Below are positions 32,628 to 41,507 of a stretch of 64,000 bases of DNA, in pieces. Under the pieces are notes generated by a model. It made no database searches and was not told the DNA's origin. It saw nothing but the letters and a program-made list of their open reading frames with translations. How positions within the stretch are numbered: position 1 is the first letter of the stretch; each line of letters opens with the position of its first letter. The position numbers and the translations under genes were made by a program. Origin of the DNA: Kingella negevensis (GTDB taxonomy: Bacteria; Pseudomonadota; Gammaproteobacteria; Burkholderiales; Neisseriaceae); NCBI RefSeq assembly GCF_030177895.1, contig NZ_CP123448.1:372001-436000 (forward strand), read 5' to 3'.

Positions 32628-33092
32628 ATGCAAGGCAACCGTCAAGTTATTCAAGAACTTAACAAAAACTTAGGCTTATTGTTGGTAACGATTAACCAAT
32701 ATTTCTTGCATGCTCGTATGTTGAAACACTGGGGCTTGGAAGAGTTGGGCAACAATTTTTACAAACAGTCTATCAGAGAGATGAAATCTGCTGATGTGCT
32801 AACTGAACGTGTTTTCTTTTTGGAAGGTTTACCAAATTTGCAAGAATTGGGTAAATTGTTGATTGGTGAAACACCTGAAGAAATCATTGCGTGTGATTTG
32901 AAAAAAGAATATGAAAAACACGCGGCTTTGATTGCAGCGATTGCTGTTTGTGAAGAAAAACAAGATTACGTTTCTCGTGAATTGTTGGAAAAACAAAAAG
33001 ATGAAAACGAAGAGCGTATTGATTGGTTGGAAACTCAGCAAGAAATGATTGCAGATATGGGTATTCAGAACTATCTGCAACAAGCGGCATAA
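32628..33092 (+). CDS. bfrB: Bacterioferritin subunit B
   Basis: A 154-residue paralogue of BfrA (MQGNRQVIQELNKNLGLLLV). The haem-ligand Met52 is present in SIREMKSADV. The ferroxidase positions are changed: Leu replaces Glu18, Ser replaces His54, and ENEERIDWLE has Arg in place of His130. BfrB thus complements BfrA: haem binding here, iron oxidation there. This division is known from Neisseria bacterioferritin. TAAGGAGTAATC precedes the ATG. Confidence 0.93.
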   Translation: MQGNRQVIQELNKNLGLLLVTINQYFLHARMLKHWGLEELGNNFYKQSIREMKSADVLTERVFFLEGLPNLQELGKLLIGETPEEIIACDLKKEYEKHAALIAAIAVCEEKQDYVSRELLEKQKDENEERIDWLETQQEMIADMGIQNYLQQAA

Positions 33093-33094
33093 AC

Positions 33095-33129
33095 AAAAAA
33101 AACACCTGTTGAAAAACAGGTGTTTTTTA
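33095..33129 (+). terminator. Terminator after bfrB
   Basis: AAAACACCTGTTgaaaAACAGGTGTTTTTT, a non-DUS stem followed by a T run. Confidence 0.88.
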
Positions 33130-33172
33130 TTTTTCAGGCTGCATTCTGATATTGCAGCCTGAAAACCAAGTT

Positions 33173-34045
33173 TCACGAATAAAACGATTTTTCTCCATCA
33201 GGGCGCGTTTTAAACCGCTTGTGTAACCAATAATATTGCTCAGGCATTTCACGAATCCGCTCTTCAATAAACGCATTCATTCGGCGCGTATCCGCAACCG
33301 CGTCTTCCGTTGGAAAATTATCCCAAGTAGGATAAAACCGCAAAATCACAGTACCATCTTTTTGGCGTGTAGGAATGGCTGGAATCACTTTCGCATCAGT
33401 CATCTTAGCGATGCGCGATAAACCCGTAATCGTGGCGGTGGGGATATTGAAGAAATCCACGAAAATGGAATCTTTTTCACCAAAATCTTGGTCGGGTAGA
33501 TACAAAAATGGGGCGTTGTTGCTGCGGATTTGCTTGATAATGCTGCGTAATCCCTCGGTTCGTCCAATCAAAAAAACGTTGTTGTAACGGTGTCTGCCAC
33601 GCAAGATTTGCTCGTCCAACTCGGCATTTTTTTGGTGGGAATACACGCTAATTAGTGGCACTTCTTGGTTGAGTGCGTAAACGGCAGCTTCAAAGGCGGT
33701 GAAGTGCGGATACAGCAAAATCACTTTTTCGCCGCGCTGCAAGGCTTCGTCCAAAATGGCTTTGTCTTGATAGCGTACGGCATTTTTCAGGCTGCTTGCG
33801 TCTGCATACCAATAGCGTCCGTATTCTAAAACGAGTAATGCCATGTGATAGAAGTGTTGGTGCAGAATGTGTTTGCGCTCGGCTTCGGTTTTTTCGGGGA
33901 AACACAGCTCTAGGTTTTTTAAGCCCACTTTGCGGCGTGGCACGACTAGCCAATAACACAGCCAGCTGAAAATATGGGCGAGTCCGCGCAGGATAATGTG
34001 GGGTAGGTGGGAGAGTAGTTTGAGAAATATAAAGGCAAATTTCAT
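33173..34045 (-). CDS. Lipid A biosynthesis acyltransferase (LpxL/HtrB family)
   Basis: A 290-residue protein with an N-terminal membrane helix (HIILRGLAHIFSWLCYWLVV). The catalytic HX4E/D motif is in LLYPHFTAFEAAVY, then ILRGRHRYNNVFLIGRTEGL and FLYLPDQDFGEKDSIFVDFF with the family GxxVPF-like variation. Members add secondary acyl chains to Kdo-lipid A at the inner membrane. Whether it is the LpxL or LpxM/LpxP type cannot be read reliably. It converges with bfrB and is followed upstream by two lipoprotein genes on the same strand. Confidence 0.87.
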   Translation of the reverse strand: MKFAFIFLKLLSHLPHIILRGLAHIFSWLCYWLVVPRRKVGLKNLELCFPEKTEAERKHILHQHFYHMALLVLEYGRYWYADASSLKNAVRYQDKAILDEALQRGEKVILLYPHFTAFEAAVYALNQEVPLISVYSHQKNAELDEQILRGRHRYNNVFLIGRTEGLRSIIKQIRSNNAPFLYLPDQDFGEKDSIFVDFFNIPTATITGLSRIAKMTDAKVIPAIPTRQKDGTVILRFYPTWDNFPTEDAVADTRRMNAFIEERIREMPEQYYWLHKRFKTRPDGEKSFYS

Positions 34046-34084
34046 ATCGGTTTCATTCTTTCAGGCAGCCTGAAAATCAAATCA

Positions 34085-34558
34085 CTATTCGCAGCGTAAT
34101 TGGTAAGCAACGGCATCAAAGCTGCGGTTGAGTGCTTGGCAAGCGGCTTCGTCTGGGCTTTCGCGCATGACTTCTAATCGTGCTTCTTGGTTTTGTGCGC
34201 GTAAGGTGTCAGCATCTTCGCCTTGTTTGGCGAAACAGGCATCGGCGCGGTGATAGTATTGTTCGCAGATGGGATTGAGTGGAGGGAGATTGGCTTCGCT
34301 GGCGGCTGGAAAGGGTGCGCTGGCGGTGTCAATTGGGAATTGGGTTTGCGCAGCTGCAGTAACATCGGAAGCGGTTACGGCATTTTTGGCTTCTTTGCGT
34401 GCGGACAAGATGTCTTCTTGTGATGCGCTGGCGATGATGTCGTTGGCGATGGCGGTGCTTTCGCTGGCTGTTTTTGGGGCGGAAGCGGCGGTTTGTTGCG
34501 TGGTTTCGCTTGGGGAACAGGCGGCGAGTAGAGTCAGTAAAAGTAGTTTTTTAAACAT
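34085..34558 (-). CDS. Putative lipoprotein
   Basis: About 157 residues from ATG 34558: MFKKLLLLTLLAACSPSETT has a lipobox (LAAC) and an Ala/Ser/Thr-rich linker (about 60 residues), then a compact C-terminal part with four Cys in ICEQYYHRADACFAK, EAACQALNRSF and LRCE, which could form two disulfides. No family recognised. It lies between the lipid A acyltransferase gene and the DUF1311 lipoprotein gene, on the same strand. Confidence 0.7.
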   Translation of the reverse strand: MFKKLLLLTLLAACSPSETTQQTAASAPKTASESTAIANDIIASASQEDILSARKEAKNAVTASDVTAAAQTQFPIDTASAPFPAASEANLPPLNPICEQYYHRADACFAKQGEDADTLRAQNQEARLEVMRESPDEAACQALNRSFDAVAYQLRCE

Positions 34559-34612
34559 GGTATTCAATATGGGAAAAAGCTGCCTGAATATTTCAGGCAG
34601 CCTGAAAGTGGT

Positions 34613-35746
34613 TTAGTCGATACTATAACCATTGAGGTATTGAATGCGCTCGTTCACTAAACGGGTGTCGCATTGCAGTTGTTTGTAACGGCTGTCGGAT
34701 TCGTCGCTGCCTGTGGCGGCTGCGCTTCGGCAGGCTTGTTGTTTTTTGCGTTCCCATGCGCGTTGGTCGTTCACTAAATCGCGTTGGATTTCTGGGTCGA
34801 TTTTGCGCCATGCGGATTTGATGGATTGGTCGGCTTTGCGATTGGCAGACTGTGCGCTTTCCAATTCGCTGTCGCTAATTTTGTTAGGTTTGGCTGGGGT
34901 AGGCGGGGTCAGCACTTCGGGTTTCACTTCTTCTGTGATTTGTGGTTCTGTTGGCACGGGTTTAGGTGCGGCAGATGCGCTGATTGGGGCTACTTCCACT
35001 TTCTTCAAATCAGCTGGTGGATTGGGAATGCTGTCGGCAATGGTTGGCGCGGCTTTGGCTCTTGGCGTGGACGCTGTTTCAGGCTGCGTTTCTTTGGGTT
35101 CTGGACGGCTGGCTGTTTGTAAGCTGCGTAACAGGGTTTCTCGTGCTACGGGTTGTCCGTTGATATTTAAGGTGTCTTTTACGCCGTATGCCAATAGGGA
35201 TTGGGCAAGCAGGTTTGTTATGCCGCTTAAATTGTTATCGGTTGGGGCAAATGTGTTGCCTTGAATGGAGAAATTCAATGGGAATGTGAGTGTTTCGCCG
35301 TTGAATGTGGCGTTGCTGCCAATCAGTTGTTTGCTGATGATTTCTGCTGGGTTGGGCAGTTGCAATAATGGGGCGTTGGTTCGCGCTTGAGCTAGGACGT
35401 TTTGTGGAATGTTAATTGCAACTTGTGCTTGGCAAGTGCTGGGGATGCTGCCTGCTTGGGCGTTGTTTACGCTGATGTCTAGCTGTGCGGCTGCTGCAAT
35501 CAGTTTATCTGAATCAATAAATTGGTTGGTGTCTTGACTGGCGTAGCGTTGTGCTTCGCTGGTAATGCTTTGTTGAATGGTGTCGCGGATTTTGTTGGTG
35601 AATGTGGAATTGTCGCAGCTCATGATTGTGGCTGCTGGTGTTGAAGCGGCTGCGGCAGATGCGGCAGGTTGTGCTTCTTTTTTGTCAGAACAGGCACTTA
35701 GAGCTAAAGCTGCAAAAATGGCAGTTGAAAGAATGTGTTTTTTCAT
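34613..35746 (-). CDS. Lipoprotein with C-terminal LprI-like (DUF1311) domain
   Basis: A 377-residue protein. MKKHILSTAIFAALALSACS is a lipoprotein signal peptide with LSAC. Residues about 40-210 form an uncharacterised domain (TFTNKIRDTIQQSITSEAQR, IPQNVLAQARTNAPLLQLPN). A Pro/Ala-rich linker follows (about 215-300). The end SAWRKIDPEIQRDLVNDQRA and LQCDTRLVNERIQYL has the layout of LprI-like domains, which inhibit lysozyme in some bacteria. Envelope role likely; function otherwise unknown. GAGAGACACA precedes the ATG. Confidence 0.75.
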   Translation of the reverse strand: MKKHILSTAIFAALALSACSDKKEAQPAASAAAASTPAATIMSCDNSTFTNKIRDTIQQSITSEAQRYASQDTNQFIDSDKLIAAAAQLDISVNNAQAGSIPSTCQAQVAINIPQNVLAQARTNAPLLQLPNPAEIISKQLIGSNATFNGETLTFPLNFSIQGNTFAPTDNNLSGITNLLAQSLLAYGVKDTLNINGQPVARETLLRSLQTASRPEPKETQPETASTPRAKAAPTIADSIPNPPADLKKVEVAPISASAAPKPVPTEPQITEEVKPEVLTPPTPAKPNKISDSELESAQSANRKADQSIKSAWRKIDPEIQRDLVNDQRAWERKKQQACRSAAATGSDESDSRYKQLQCDTRLVNERIQYLNGYSID

Positions 35747-35851
35747 TGTGTCTCTCTTTTAAGATTAAGTTGCGTATCATATCAAAAAACAAGAAATGTG
35801 CCAAAATGCTTTCAGGCTGCCTGAAATCTATCAGGCAGCCTGAAAATGTAA

Positions 35852-37087
35852 TTAACCAAAGAATGCCATCATGCGGTCAAGAATGGCGGCGTTGATTAAG
35901 TCGATGAAGAATGCGCCAACAAGTGGAACAATCAGGAACGCTTTGTGCGATGGGCCAAATGTGCCTGTTACGGATTGCATATTGGCTACGGCGGTTGGTG
36001 TTGCACCTAAGCCGAAGCCGCAGTGTCCTGCTGCCAAAATAGCAGCATCGTAGTCTTTGCCCATAAAGCGGTAAGTAACAAAGTAGGCATAAAAAATCAT
36101 CGCAAAGGTTTGCACCAACAAGATAACCATCAATGGACCTGCCATGCCTGCCAGTTGCCATAATTTCATGCTCATCAATGCCATGGCTAAGAATAGGCTC
36201 AATGATGCGTTACCAAATACGTCAATCGCGCGGTCGAACATATTGAAGCGGAACACTGATGTGAGTACGTTACGCAATACCACGCCGAAACCCAATGCCC
36301 AAACGAATTGTGGCAATTTGAAATCTGGGAAATGCTCAGTCATATAGCCATACATAAATGATGAAAATGCCAAGCAAGCGGCAAACAATGCCATGGTTTC
36401 AATCGCAGATTCTGCGGTAATCAAACGGCGACGGTGTGCTCGTTCAAAAGTTTTATCATCGTAATGCTCTGCACTTGAGTCAGTATTTGAATCATCTTCA
36501 TTGATAGGTTGAATGCCTATTTTGTTCACTAAACGGCGTGCAACTGGACCACCAATCAAACCGCCTGAAACCAAGCCGTAAGTAGCAGCAACCATGGCTA
36601 ATTCCACTGCGCCTTGCACGTGAAACTTATTGGCTAATACGCCACCATAAGCCGCGCCTGTACCATGACCGCCAGTTAAGGTAATCGAACCAGCAATCAA
36701 GCCCATCAATGGATTTTGTCCCATTAAAGTGGCTAAGCCAATGCCCACAAAGTTTTGCACGATGATAAAAATGCTCACAATCAGCAAAAACGCAACCAAT
36801 GGAAAACCGCCTTGTTTCAAGCGAGAAAAATCGGCAGACAAACCAATAGACGAGAAGAAAATCAGCATGAATGTGCTTTGCAGCGAGCTTTCAAATTTGA
36901 AGGTAACATGGGCAAAGTAATACAGCGATGTGATGATAAACGCGGCAATCAAACCGCCTGCAACAGGTTCAGGGATATTGAAATCGCGGAAAAATTTTAC
37001 TTTTTTCACAACCAGCCTACCAACCAACAAAACCAGTGTTGCGGCGATTAACGTGTAATAGCCGTTAAATTCAATAGTATGTTCCAT
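35852..37087 (-). CDS. gltS: Sodium/glutamate symporter
   Basis: About 411 residues from ATG 37087 (MEHTIEFNGYYTLIAATLVL), with AGAGGTACG before it. Roughly ten helices; the two re-entrant-loop repeats carry GSITLTGGHGTGAAYGGVLA and ILAAGHCGFGLGATPTAVAN, which are the conserved ESS-family pore motifs. It imports glutamate with Na+ across the inner membrane. The extra N-terminal residues of the longer reading come from DUS-containing spacer. Confidence 0.95.
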   Translation of the reverse strand: MEHTIEFNGYYTLIAATLVLLVGRLVVKKVKFFRDFNIPEPVAGGLIAAFIITSLYYFAHVTFKFESSLQSTFMLIFFSSIGLSADFSRLKQGGFPLVAFLLIVSIFIIVQNFVGIGLATLMGQNPLMGLIAGSITLTGGHGTGAAYGGVLANKFHVQGAVELAMVAATYGLVSGGLIGGPVARRLVNKIGIQPINEDDSNTDSSAEHYDDKTFERAHRRRLITAESAIETMALFAACLAFSSFMYGYMTEHFPDFKLPQFVWALGFGVVLRNVLTSVFRFNMFDRAIDVFGNASLSLFLAMALMSMKLWQLAGMAGPLMVILLVQTFAMIFYAYFVTYRFMGKDYDAAILAAGHCGFGLGATPTAVANMQSVTGTFGPSHKAFLIVPLVGAFFIDLINAAILDRMMAFFG

Positions 37088-37272
37088 GAAATCGTACCTC
37101 TTGAAAATATAAATGAAATAATGAAAGCAGCCTGAAAAACGATTTAACGCAGGTTTCAGGCTGCTTGAAGTCATAATATAGTCTATTTGTTAAAATATGT
37201 CAAAAAAAGGCAAGATTTATTATTGTAAAAATTTCAGGCTGCAACTGTATAACAATTGCAGCCTGAAAGCTA

Positions 37273-38565
37273 TTATTCCTCAGAATCCTTATCCCCAGCA
37301 GGACGACGCGAAAACTGAATCCCCAGTTGTTTTAACTTGCGATACAAATGCGTGCGTTCGAGTCCCACTTTCTGCGCCACGCGACTCATATTGTGGTTTT
37401 CCTGACGAATATGAAATTCAAAGTAACGGCGTTCCAATTCCTCACGCAATTCACGCAACGGTAAATTAAAATTGAAGCCACCACGAATATCGTTCATTAA
37501 ATCATCTTGCTGGAACTGATTGAGTAAACGTGCCACATCGCCGTCATTCACTTCAAATTCTTCCGCGTTCAACGCCAAGCTGTTTACCACGTTTCTGAGT
37601 TGCTCCATATTGCCTGGCCAATCGTATTGACGCAGTTTAGTAATCGCCGCATTGGTAAATTTCACAGGCGTGGATAATTTTGTTTCCGCCAATTCTTGCA
37701 AGATTCTTTCAATCAACGCAGGAATGTCTTCAGGGTGATGACGCAAAGGCGGAATGTTAATCACGGTGCTAGACAAAATCGGCATCAAATTCGCATCTTG
37801 GTCGGCATTGCCCAGCAATTCGTGCATCGGGCGGCTGCTGGCGCAAATAATGCGTGTGTGATGACGCCCTGCTTTGCTCAACAAAAAGTTAATGCTTTGG
37901 CGGATATTTTTGCTGTATTGCGAAATATCGCCAAGATACAACACGCCGTTAGTTGCCTTGTTCAACAATTCCAACGGAATATCTACAATATGTTGCGCGC
38001 GAGACGGCTGTACCCAAGGCGTGTTCTCTTTGTGAAACGCGTGGGCAATCATTTCAAACGAAGAACCCGTTTCGCCCAACAGCAAAACCGAACAACTTTG
38101 TAACAAAGCATGTTCAATTTGCTTGTTTAATTCTTTCAGGCTGCCTGTACTATTGTTCAAACTTTCTACGGATAACGCAGCTTCAACCTGCATTTCGCCG
38201 TGTTTCAGCGCGTTTTCAACCGCAGCCAAGAGTTTTTGCAACGGAATCGGTTTTTCCAAAAAATCCAACGCACCGATTTTGGTGGCTTCCACAGCAGTAT
38301 CAATGCTGCCGTGTCCGCTCATCATCACCACAGGCATGGTTAATTGACCATTCTTTGCCCATTCTTTCAGCAACGTAATTCCATCGCTGTCAGGCATCCA
38401 AATGTCCAGCAGCACCATGGCTGGGCGGTTTTTGTTTCGCAAGGCGCGTGCTTCTTCTGCGTTACACGCCAAGGCAACGGTGTAACCCTCATCTTCCAAT
38501 GTTTCTTGCAATACTTCGCGGATGCCGAGTTCGTCATCAACAATTAAAATATCGGTACTTCGCAT
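37273..38565 (-). CDS. ntrX: NtrX response regulator with degenerate AAA+ domain
   Basis: A 430-residue regulator. The receiver domain has Asp54-type phosphorylation site in MVLLDIWMPDSDG and Lys in DFLEKPIP. The central domain is a worn-down sigma-54 activator: Walker A is LLLGETGSSFEMIAHAF (lacking GKE), the loop that carries GAFTGA is missing, and Walker B is NGVLYLGDIS rather than LFLDEI. RQYDWPGNMEQLRNVVN is conserved. The C-terminal Fis-type HTH is SRVAQKVGLERTHLYRKLKQ. It therefore should bind DNA and be phosphorylated but not activate sigma-54 polymerase. Follows ntrY by 21 bases. Confidence 0.9.
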   Translation of the reverse strand: MRSTDILIVDDELGIREVLQETLEDEGYTVALACNAEEARALRNKNRPAMVLLDIWMPDSDGITLLKEWAKNGQLTMPVVMMSGHGSIDTAVEATKIGALDFLEKPIPLQKLLAAVENALKHGEMQVEAALSVESLNNSTGSLKELNKQIEHALLQSCSVLLLGETGSSFEMIAHAFHKENTPWVQPSRAQHIVDIPLELLNKATNGVLYLGDISQYSKNIRQSINFLLSKAGRHHTRIICASSRPMHELLGNADQDANLMPILSSTVINIPPLRHHPEDIPALIERILQELAETKLSTPVKFTNAAITKLRQYDWPGNMEQLRNVVNSLALNAEEFEVNDGDVARLLNQFQQDDLMNDIRGGFNFNLPLRELREELERRYFEFHIRQENHNMSRVAQKVGLERTHLYRKLKQLGIQFSRRPAGDKDSEE

Positions 38566-38586
38566 AATCTTAAGTTTTTATCAGTT

Positions 38587-40683
38587 TCAAATAGAGGGAA
38601 AAGAAACGGTAACGATTGCGCCTGTTGGTTTTTGGTTGGCAATCGAGATTTGTCCGTTATGTTCTTCTACAATTTTTTTCACAACTGGCAAGCCTAAGCC
38701 TGTGCCTGTTGCTTTATCGGTGGCATACGGTTCAAACGCGTTTTGTAACATTTGCTGGCTGAAACTTTTACCATTATTGGCAACACTTAAACAAATTTTG
38801 CCATTTTCCTGCGTCAGTTGAATGTGAACGCGAGGATTGTCATCTTCTTCAGCTGCTTCCGCCGCGTTTTTGAACAAATTATGCAACACTTGGCGCAGGG
38901 CGGTAGTGTCTGCTTTTAGCAACATCGGTATCTTACCCAAATCAGCCCTAAAAGTACACGGGCTACTTTCGTACAGCGTAAGTACTTCTTCTGTAATATG
39001 ATTTAAATCGGTTTCTGCTAATTTCAACCCAGGGGCGCGTGCATAATTTCGGAACGCTTCCACCATTTCTTTGAGTGCTGCCACTTGTTTCACAATGGTA
39101 TTGGTGGATTTTGACAATATTTGCGCATCAGAGTCGGAAAGTTTGTTATGCAATTTGTATGCCAATCTTTCGGCGGAAAGCTGAATGGGTGTGAGCGGAT
39201 TGCGAATTTCATGCGCCAAGCGTTTTGCCACTTCTCCCCATGCGGCTTCTTTTTGTGCGCGGACAAGTTCTGTGATGTTGTCAAACACCAGCACCACGCC
39301 ATTGCCGTTTTCATCGGGCAGGCGTACGGCTTTGCCGAGCAGAATGCGACTGTCATCACGCGCCATGTAGGGGATTTCGGCGGCTGCGCCTGTTTGCTCG
39401 GTTGCCAATAGGGCAGAAAAAGCATCTGCGGCGGCGTGATGTTGCGGCGAAAGTTGCCCGAAATCTAGCAGCTTTAAGCCGATGTGTTTACCGAGTTGAA
39501 TATCCAAAATGTTTTCTGCGCTGGTGTTATAAGTTTTCAGGCTGCCTGAAGCATCTAAAGTAATCACGCCTGCGCTTAGGCTGGCTAACACGCGCTCTAA
39601 ATAATGGCGTGCGGCTTCTTGCTCGGCACGGTGTTGCTGGTCGGCTTGTTTGGCGATGGCGAGTTGTTCGGTCATGTGGTTGAACAAGCCTGCGAGTTTG
39701 CCGAGTTCATCTTTGCTGTTTTCGGGAATGCGGCGGCTGAAATCGCTTTGTGCGACTGAGCGTGCGCCGTCTGCCAAAGCTAAAATGGGTTCAACAAATC
39801 GTCTGGCAAAATAAAGCGCGGCAGCAAGTGATAGCGATATGGCTAACACGGTGGCAATCAGCAAGGTAATCAGGAAAAAGGTTTGCAAGCCTTTTTGGGC
39901 GTACAGCAATTCGGCGTATTTGGCGCGGGCGTTTTCAATTAACTCTGCGTCTGACGCGATTTCTGTTGGCACGGGCTGCCTGAAAAATAGGGCGTGTTGT
40001 TTGCCGTTGATTTTGGGTAGCAGTATCCAGCCGCTGGTGTATAACGTGCCGTTTAGGTTTTCGGTGGTGCTAATGGTTTTGTTTTTGCGTAATGTGTCTA
40101 TGGTGGTTTGGTCGATTTCAGGCTGCCGTAAGGTTTTGGGATTGCGTTCTGCAATGGCTTTGCCTTGTTGCCAAATGATTAGGTGGTCGAATTTTTTGGC
40201 GTATTCGGTTTGCAGGGCAGTTTCGGCTGGGTTTTGTTGTGTGAGTGCGGTCATCACATCGGCACGAACGCGCTCGGCTTGTTTGACGCTGTGTTTGGCT
40301 GCGCCTTCCAATGCGGTTTGGCTGAGTTTCAGGCTGCGTTCTAGGGCTTGAGCGGTGTCGTTGCCGAACCATGAATGAATGCTTTGTGAGATGAATTGAG
40401 CGGATACGAGAAACAGGAATAGGGCGGGCAACACGGCGACGAGTGTGAACATAATGGACAATCGTCGGGCGATGCTTGAGCCGAAAACGTGGTTGCGTTT
40501 GTCGCGAATAATGCGCCAGATGTATCGAGCGATGACGATGAACATCGCGCTGGCGAACAGAGCGGCGGCGGTGGTCATGTGCCAGAAATAGGGTGCAAGG
40601 CGGCTGTTGCTGTCGGTGGATAGGGTGATGGTGTAGAGTGTGAGTGTGGCGAGTATGCCGCAGGTAATCAGGAATTTTTGCAT
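38587..40683 (-). CDS. ntrY: NtrY sensor histidine kinase
   Basis: A 698-residue membrane kinase. Helices lie at about residues 5-60 and 80-105, a periplasmic region at about 110-270, then another helix (FFLITLLIATVLAISLSLAA). A HAMP domain follows, then a PAS domain (LASLSAGVITLDASGSLKTY), a HisKA with phospho-His in KRLAHEIRNPLTPIQLSAER, and an ATPase domain with LRQVLHNLFKNAAEAAEEDD and TGTGLGLPVVKKIVEEHNG. It senses an unknown signal and phosphorylates NtrX. A DUS lies directly before the ATG, with no clear Shine-Dalgarno. Confidence 0.94.
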   Translation of the reverse strand: MQKFLITCGILATLTLYTITLSTDSNSRLAPYFWHMTTAAALFASAMFIVIARYIWRIIRDKRNHVFGSSIARRLSIMFTLVAVLPALFLFLVSAQFISQSIHSWFGNDTAQALERSLKLSQTALEGAAKHSVKQAERVRADVMTALTQQNPAETALQTEYAKKFDHLIIWQQGKAIAERNPKTLRQPEIDQTTIDTLRKNKTISTTENLNGTLYTSGWILLPKINGKQHALFFRQPVPTEIASDAELIENARAKYAELLYAQKGLQTFFLITLLIATVLAISLSLAAALYFARRFVEPILALADGARSVAQSDFSRRIPENSKDELGKLAGLFNHMTEQLAIAKQADQQHRAEQEAARHYLERVLASLSAGVITLDASGSLKTYNTSAENILDIQLGKHIGLKLLDFGQLSPQHHAAADAFSALLATEQTGAAAEIPYMARDDSRILLGKAVRLPDENGNGVVLVFDNITELVRAQKEAAWGEVAKRLAHEIRNPLTPIQLSAERLAYKLHNKLSDSDAQILSKSTNTIVKQVAALKEMVEAFRNYARAPGLKLAETDLNHITEEVLTLYESSPCTFRADLGKIPMLLKADTTALRQVLHNLFKNAAEAAEEDDNPRVHIQLTQENGKICLSVANNGKSFSQQMLQNAFEPYATDKATGTGLGLPVVKKIVEEHNGQISIANQKPTGAIVTVSFPSI

Positions 40684-40731
40684 TTTCAGGCTGCGTTTTG
40701 GGGACTGAGGAATGGTTTTTCAGGCTGCATT

Positions 40732-40842
40732 TTAATGATTTGCAGCTATCTTTTGCTACGGTGTTGCCAACGCTCTTATATACTATTCGTACACGGCGAG
40801 CGTTGTTGCCTTGTATCAAAAAATAATTACACCAACTATAAA
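40732..40842. mobile_element. Correia-like miniature element, divergent subtype
   Basis: Right end (complement) TATAGTTGGTGTAATTATTT then TTGATACAAGGC; the interior has GTTGCCAACGCTC, CGTACACGGCGAGCGTTG. The left end (about 40732) is worn but matches the end of 31745-31816 over ATCTTTTGCTACGG. Lies between ntrY and the next repeat. Confidence 0.75.
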
Positions 40843-40866
40843 ACGAGTATTGGGGTAAATATTACG

Positions 40867-40895
40867 CTGGAGCATCGGCGAGCCGCCGACGCTCC
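40867..40895. repeat. GC-rich palindromic unit (GAGCGTCGGC family)
   Basis: GGAGCATCGGCGAGCCGCCG then ACGCTCC, 12-base arms with a 3-base loop and one mismatch. Related to 9427-9512. Confidence 0.7.
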
Positions 40896-40910
40896 AAGAG
40901 TGGACGAAAA

Positions 40911-41507
40911 CTACCGCACATCTAAATATCGCCAACCTGAATCTAAATCCCAGTTACTGGAAGTGAGTGCGTTGATTTGGAACGGTTTGGGTAATCGTGT
41001 GGTGGTTAAGCTCAGGCGAATTTGTACTTTTACTTCGCTGGGGTGAGTGTCGTCTAATGCGCCTTGGTTTAACACTTGCCAGTTAGCAATTGCGCCCACA
41101 GCTTTGAGCGCGGTGCTTAGGCTATTGTATTCCGATGAGAATGTGCCAACGGAAACACGATAGCGGTTAGTGAGCGGATGAAACGATAACCGATAATTAA
41201 CCACGCTGTCTTCATTCGCTAACTGGCTAATTTTGAAACGATAAGCGGCAATTGTGGGCTTTCTCAAACGATACGTCAAAGCAAAATCCAACGGCACGCC
41301 CTGTTTCAACGCGCCTTGCAACTGCTCAGGCAATTCCGTGATAAAACGGCTGCTGATACCTAGTTGCCCATTTTGCAAAATGTGTGCTTCATAGCGGCTG
41401 TGGCGAATGCCCTCCGCGTGCGCCAATGGCAGCGCAAACAGGCAAACGCTCAGCAGCAAAGTTTTCAGGCAGCCTGAAAACCGATTATTTTTTTTCAATA
41501 AGTGCAT
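40911..41507 (-). CDS. DUF4390 domain protein, exported
   Basis: A 198-residue protein with a signal peptide after a basic start (LKTLLLSVCLFALPLAHAEG). The mature part has RHSRYEAHILQNGQLGISSR, GVPLDFALTYRLRKPTIAAY and QIRLSLTTTRLPKPFQINAL, the DUF4390 family. Function unknown; it is habitually located between rsmB and ntrYX in betaproteobacteria. It overlaps the rsmB end by 23 bases, so translation is probably coupled. A DUS encodes FSGCLK in the N-region. Confidence 0.85.
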   Translation of the reverse strand: MHLLKKNNRFSGCLKTLLLSVCLFALPLAHAEGIRHSRYEAHILQNGQLGISSRFITELPEQLQGALKQGVPLDFALTYRLRKPTIAAYRFKISQLANEDSVVNYRLSFHPLTNRYRVSVGTFSSEYNSLSTALKAVGAIANWQVLNQGALDDTHPSEVKVQIRLSLTTTRLPKPFQINALTSSNWDLDSGWRYLDVR

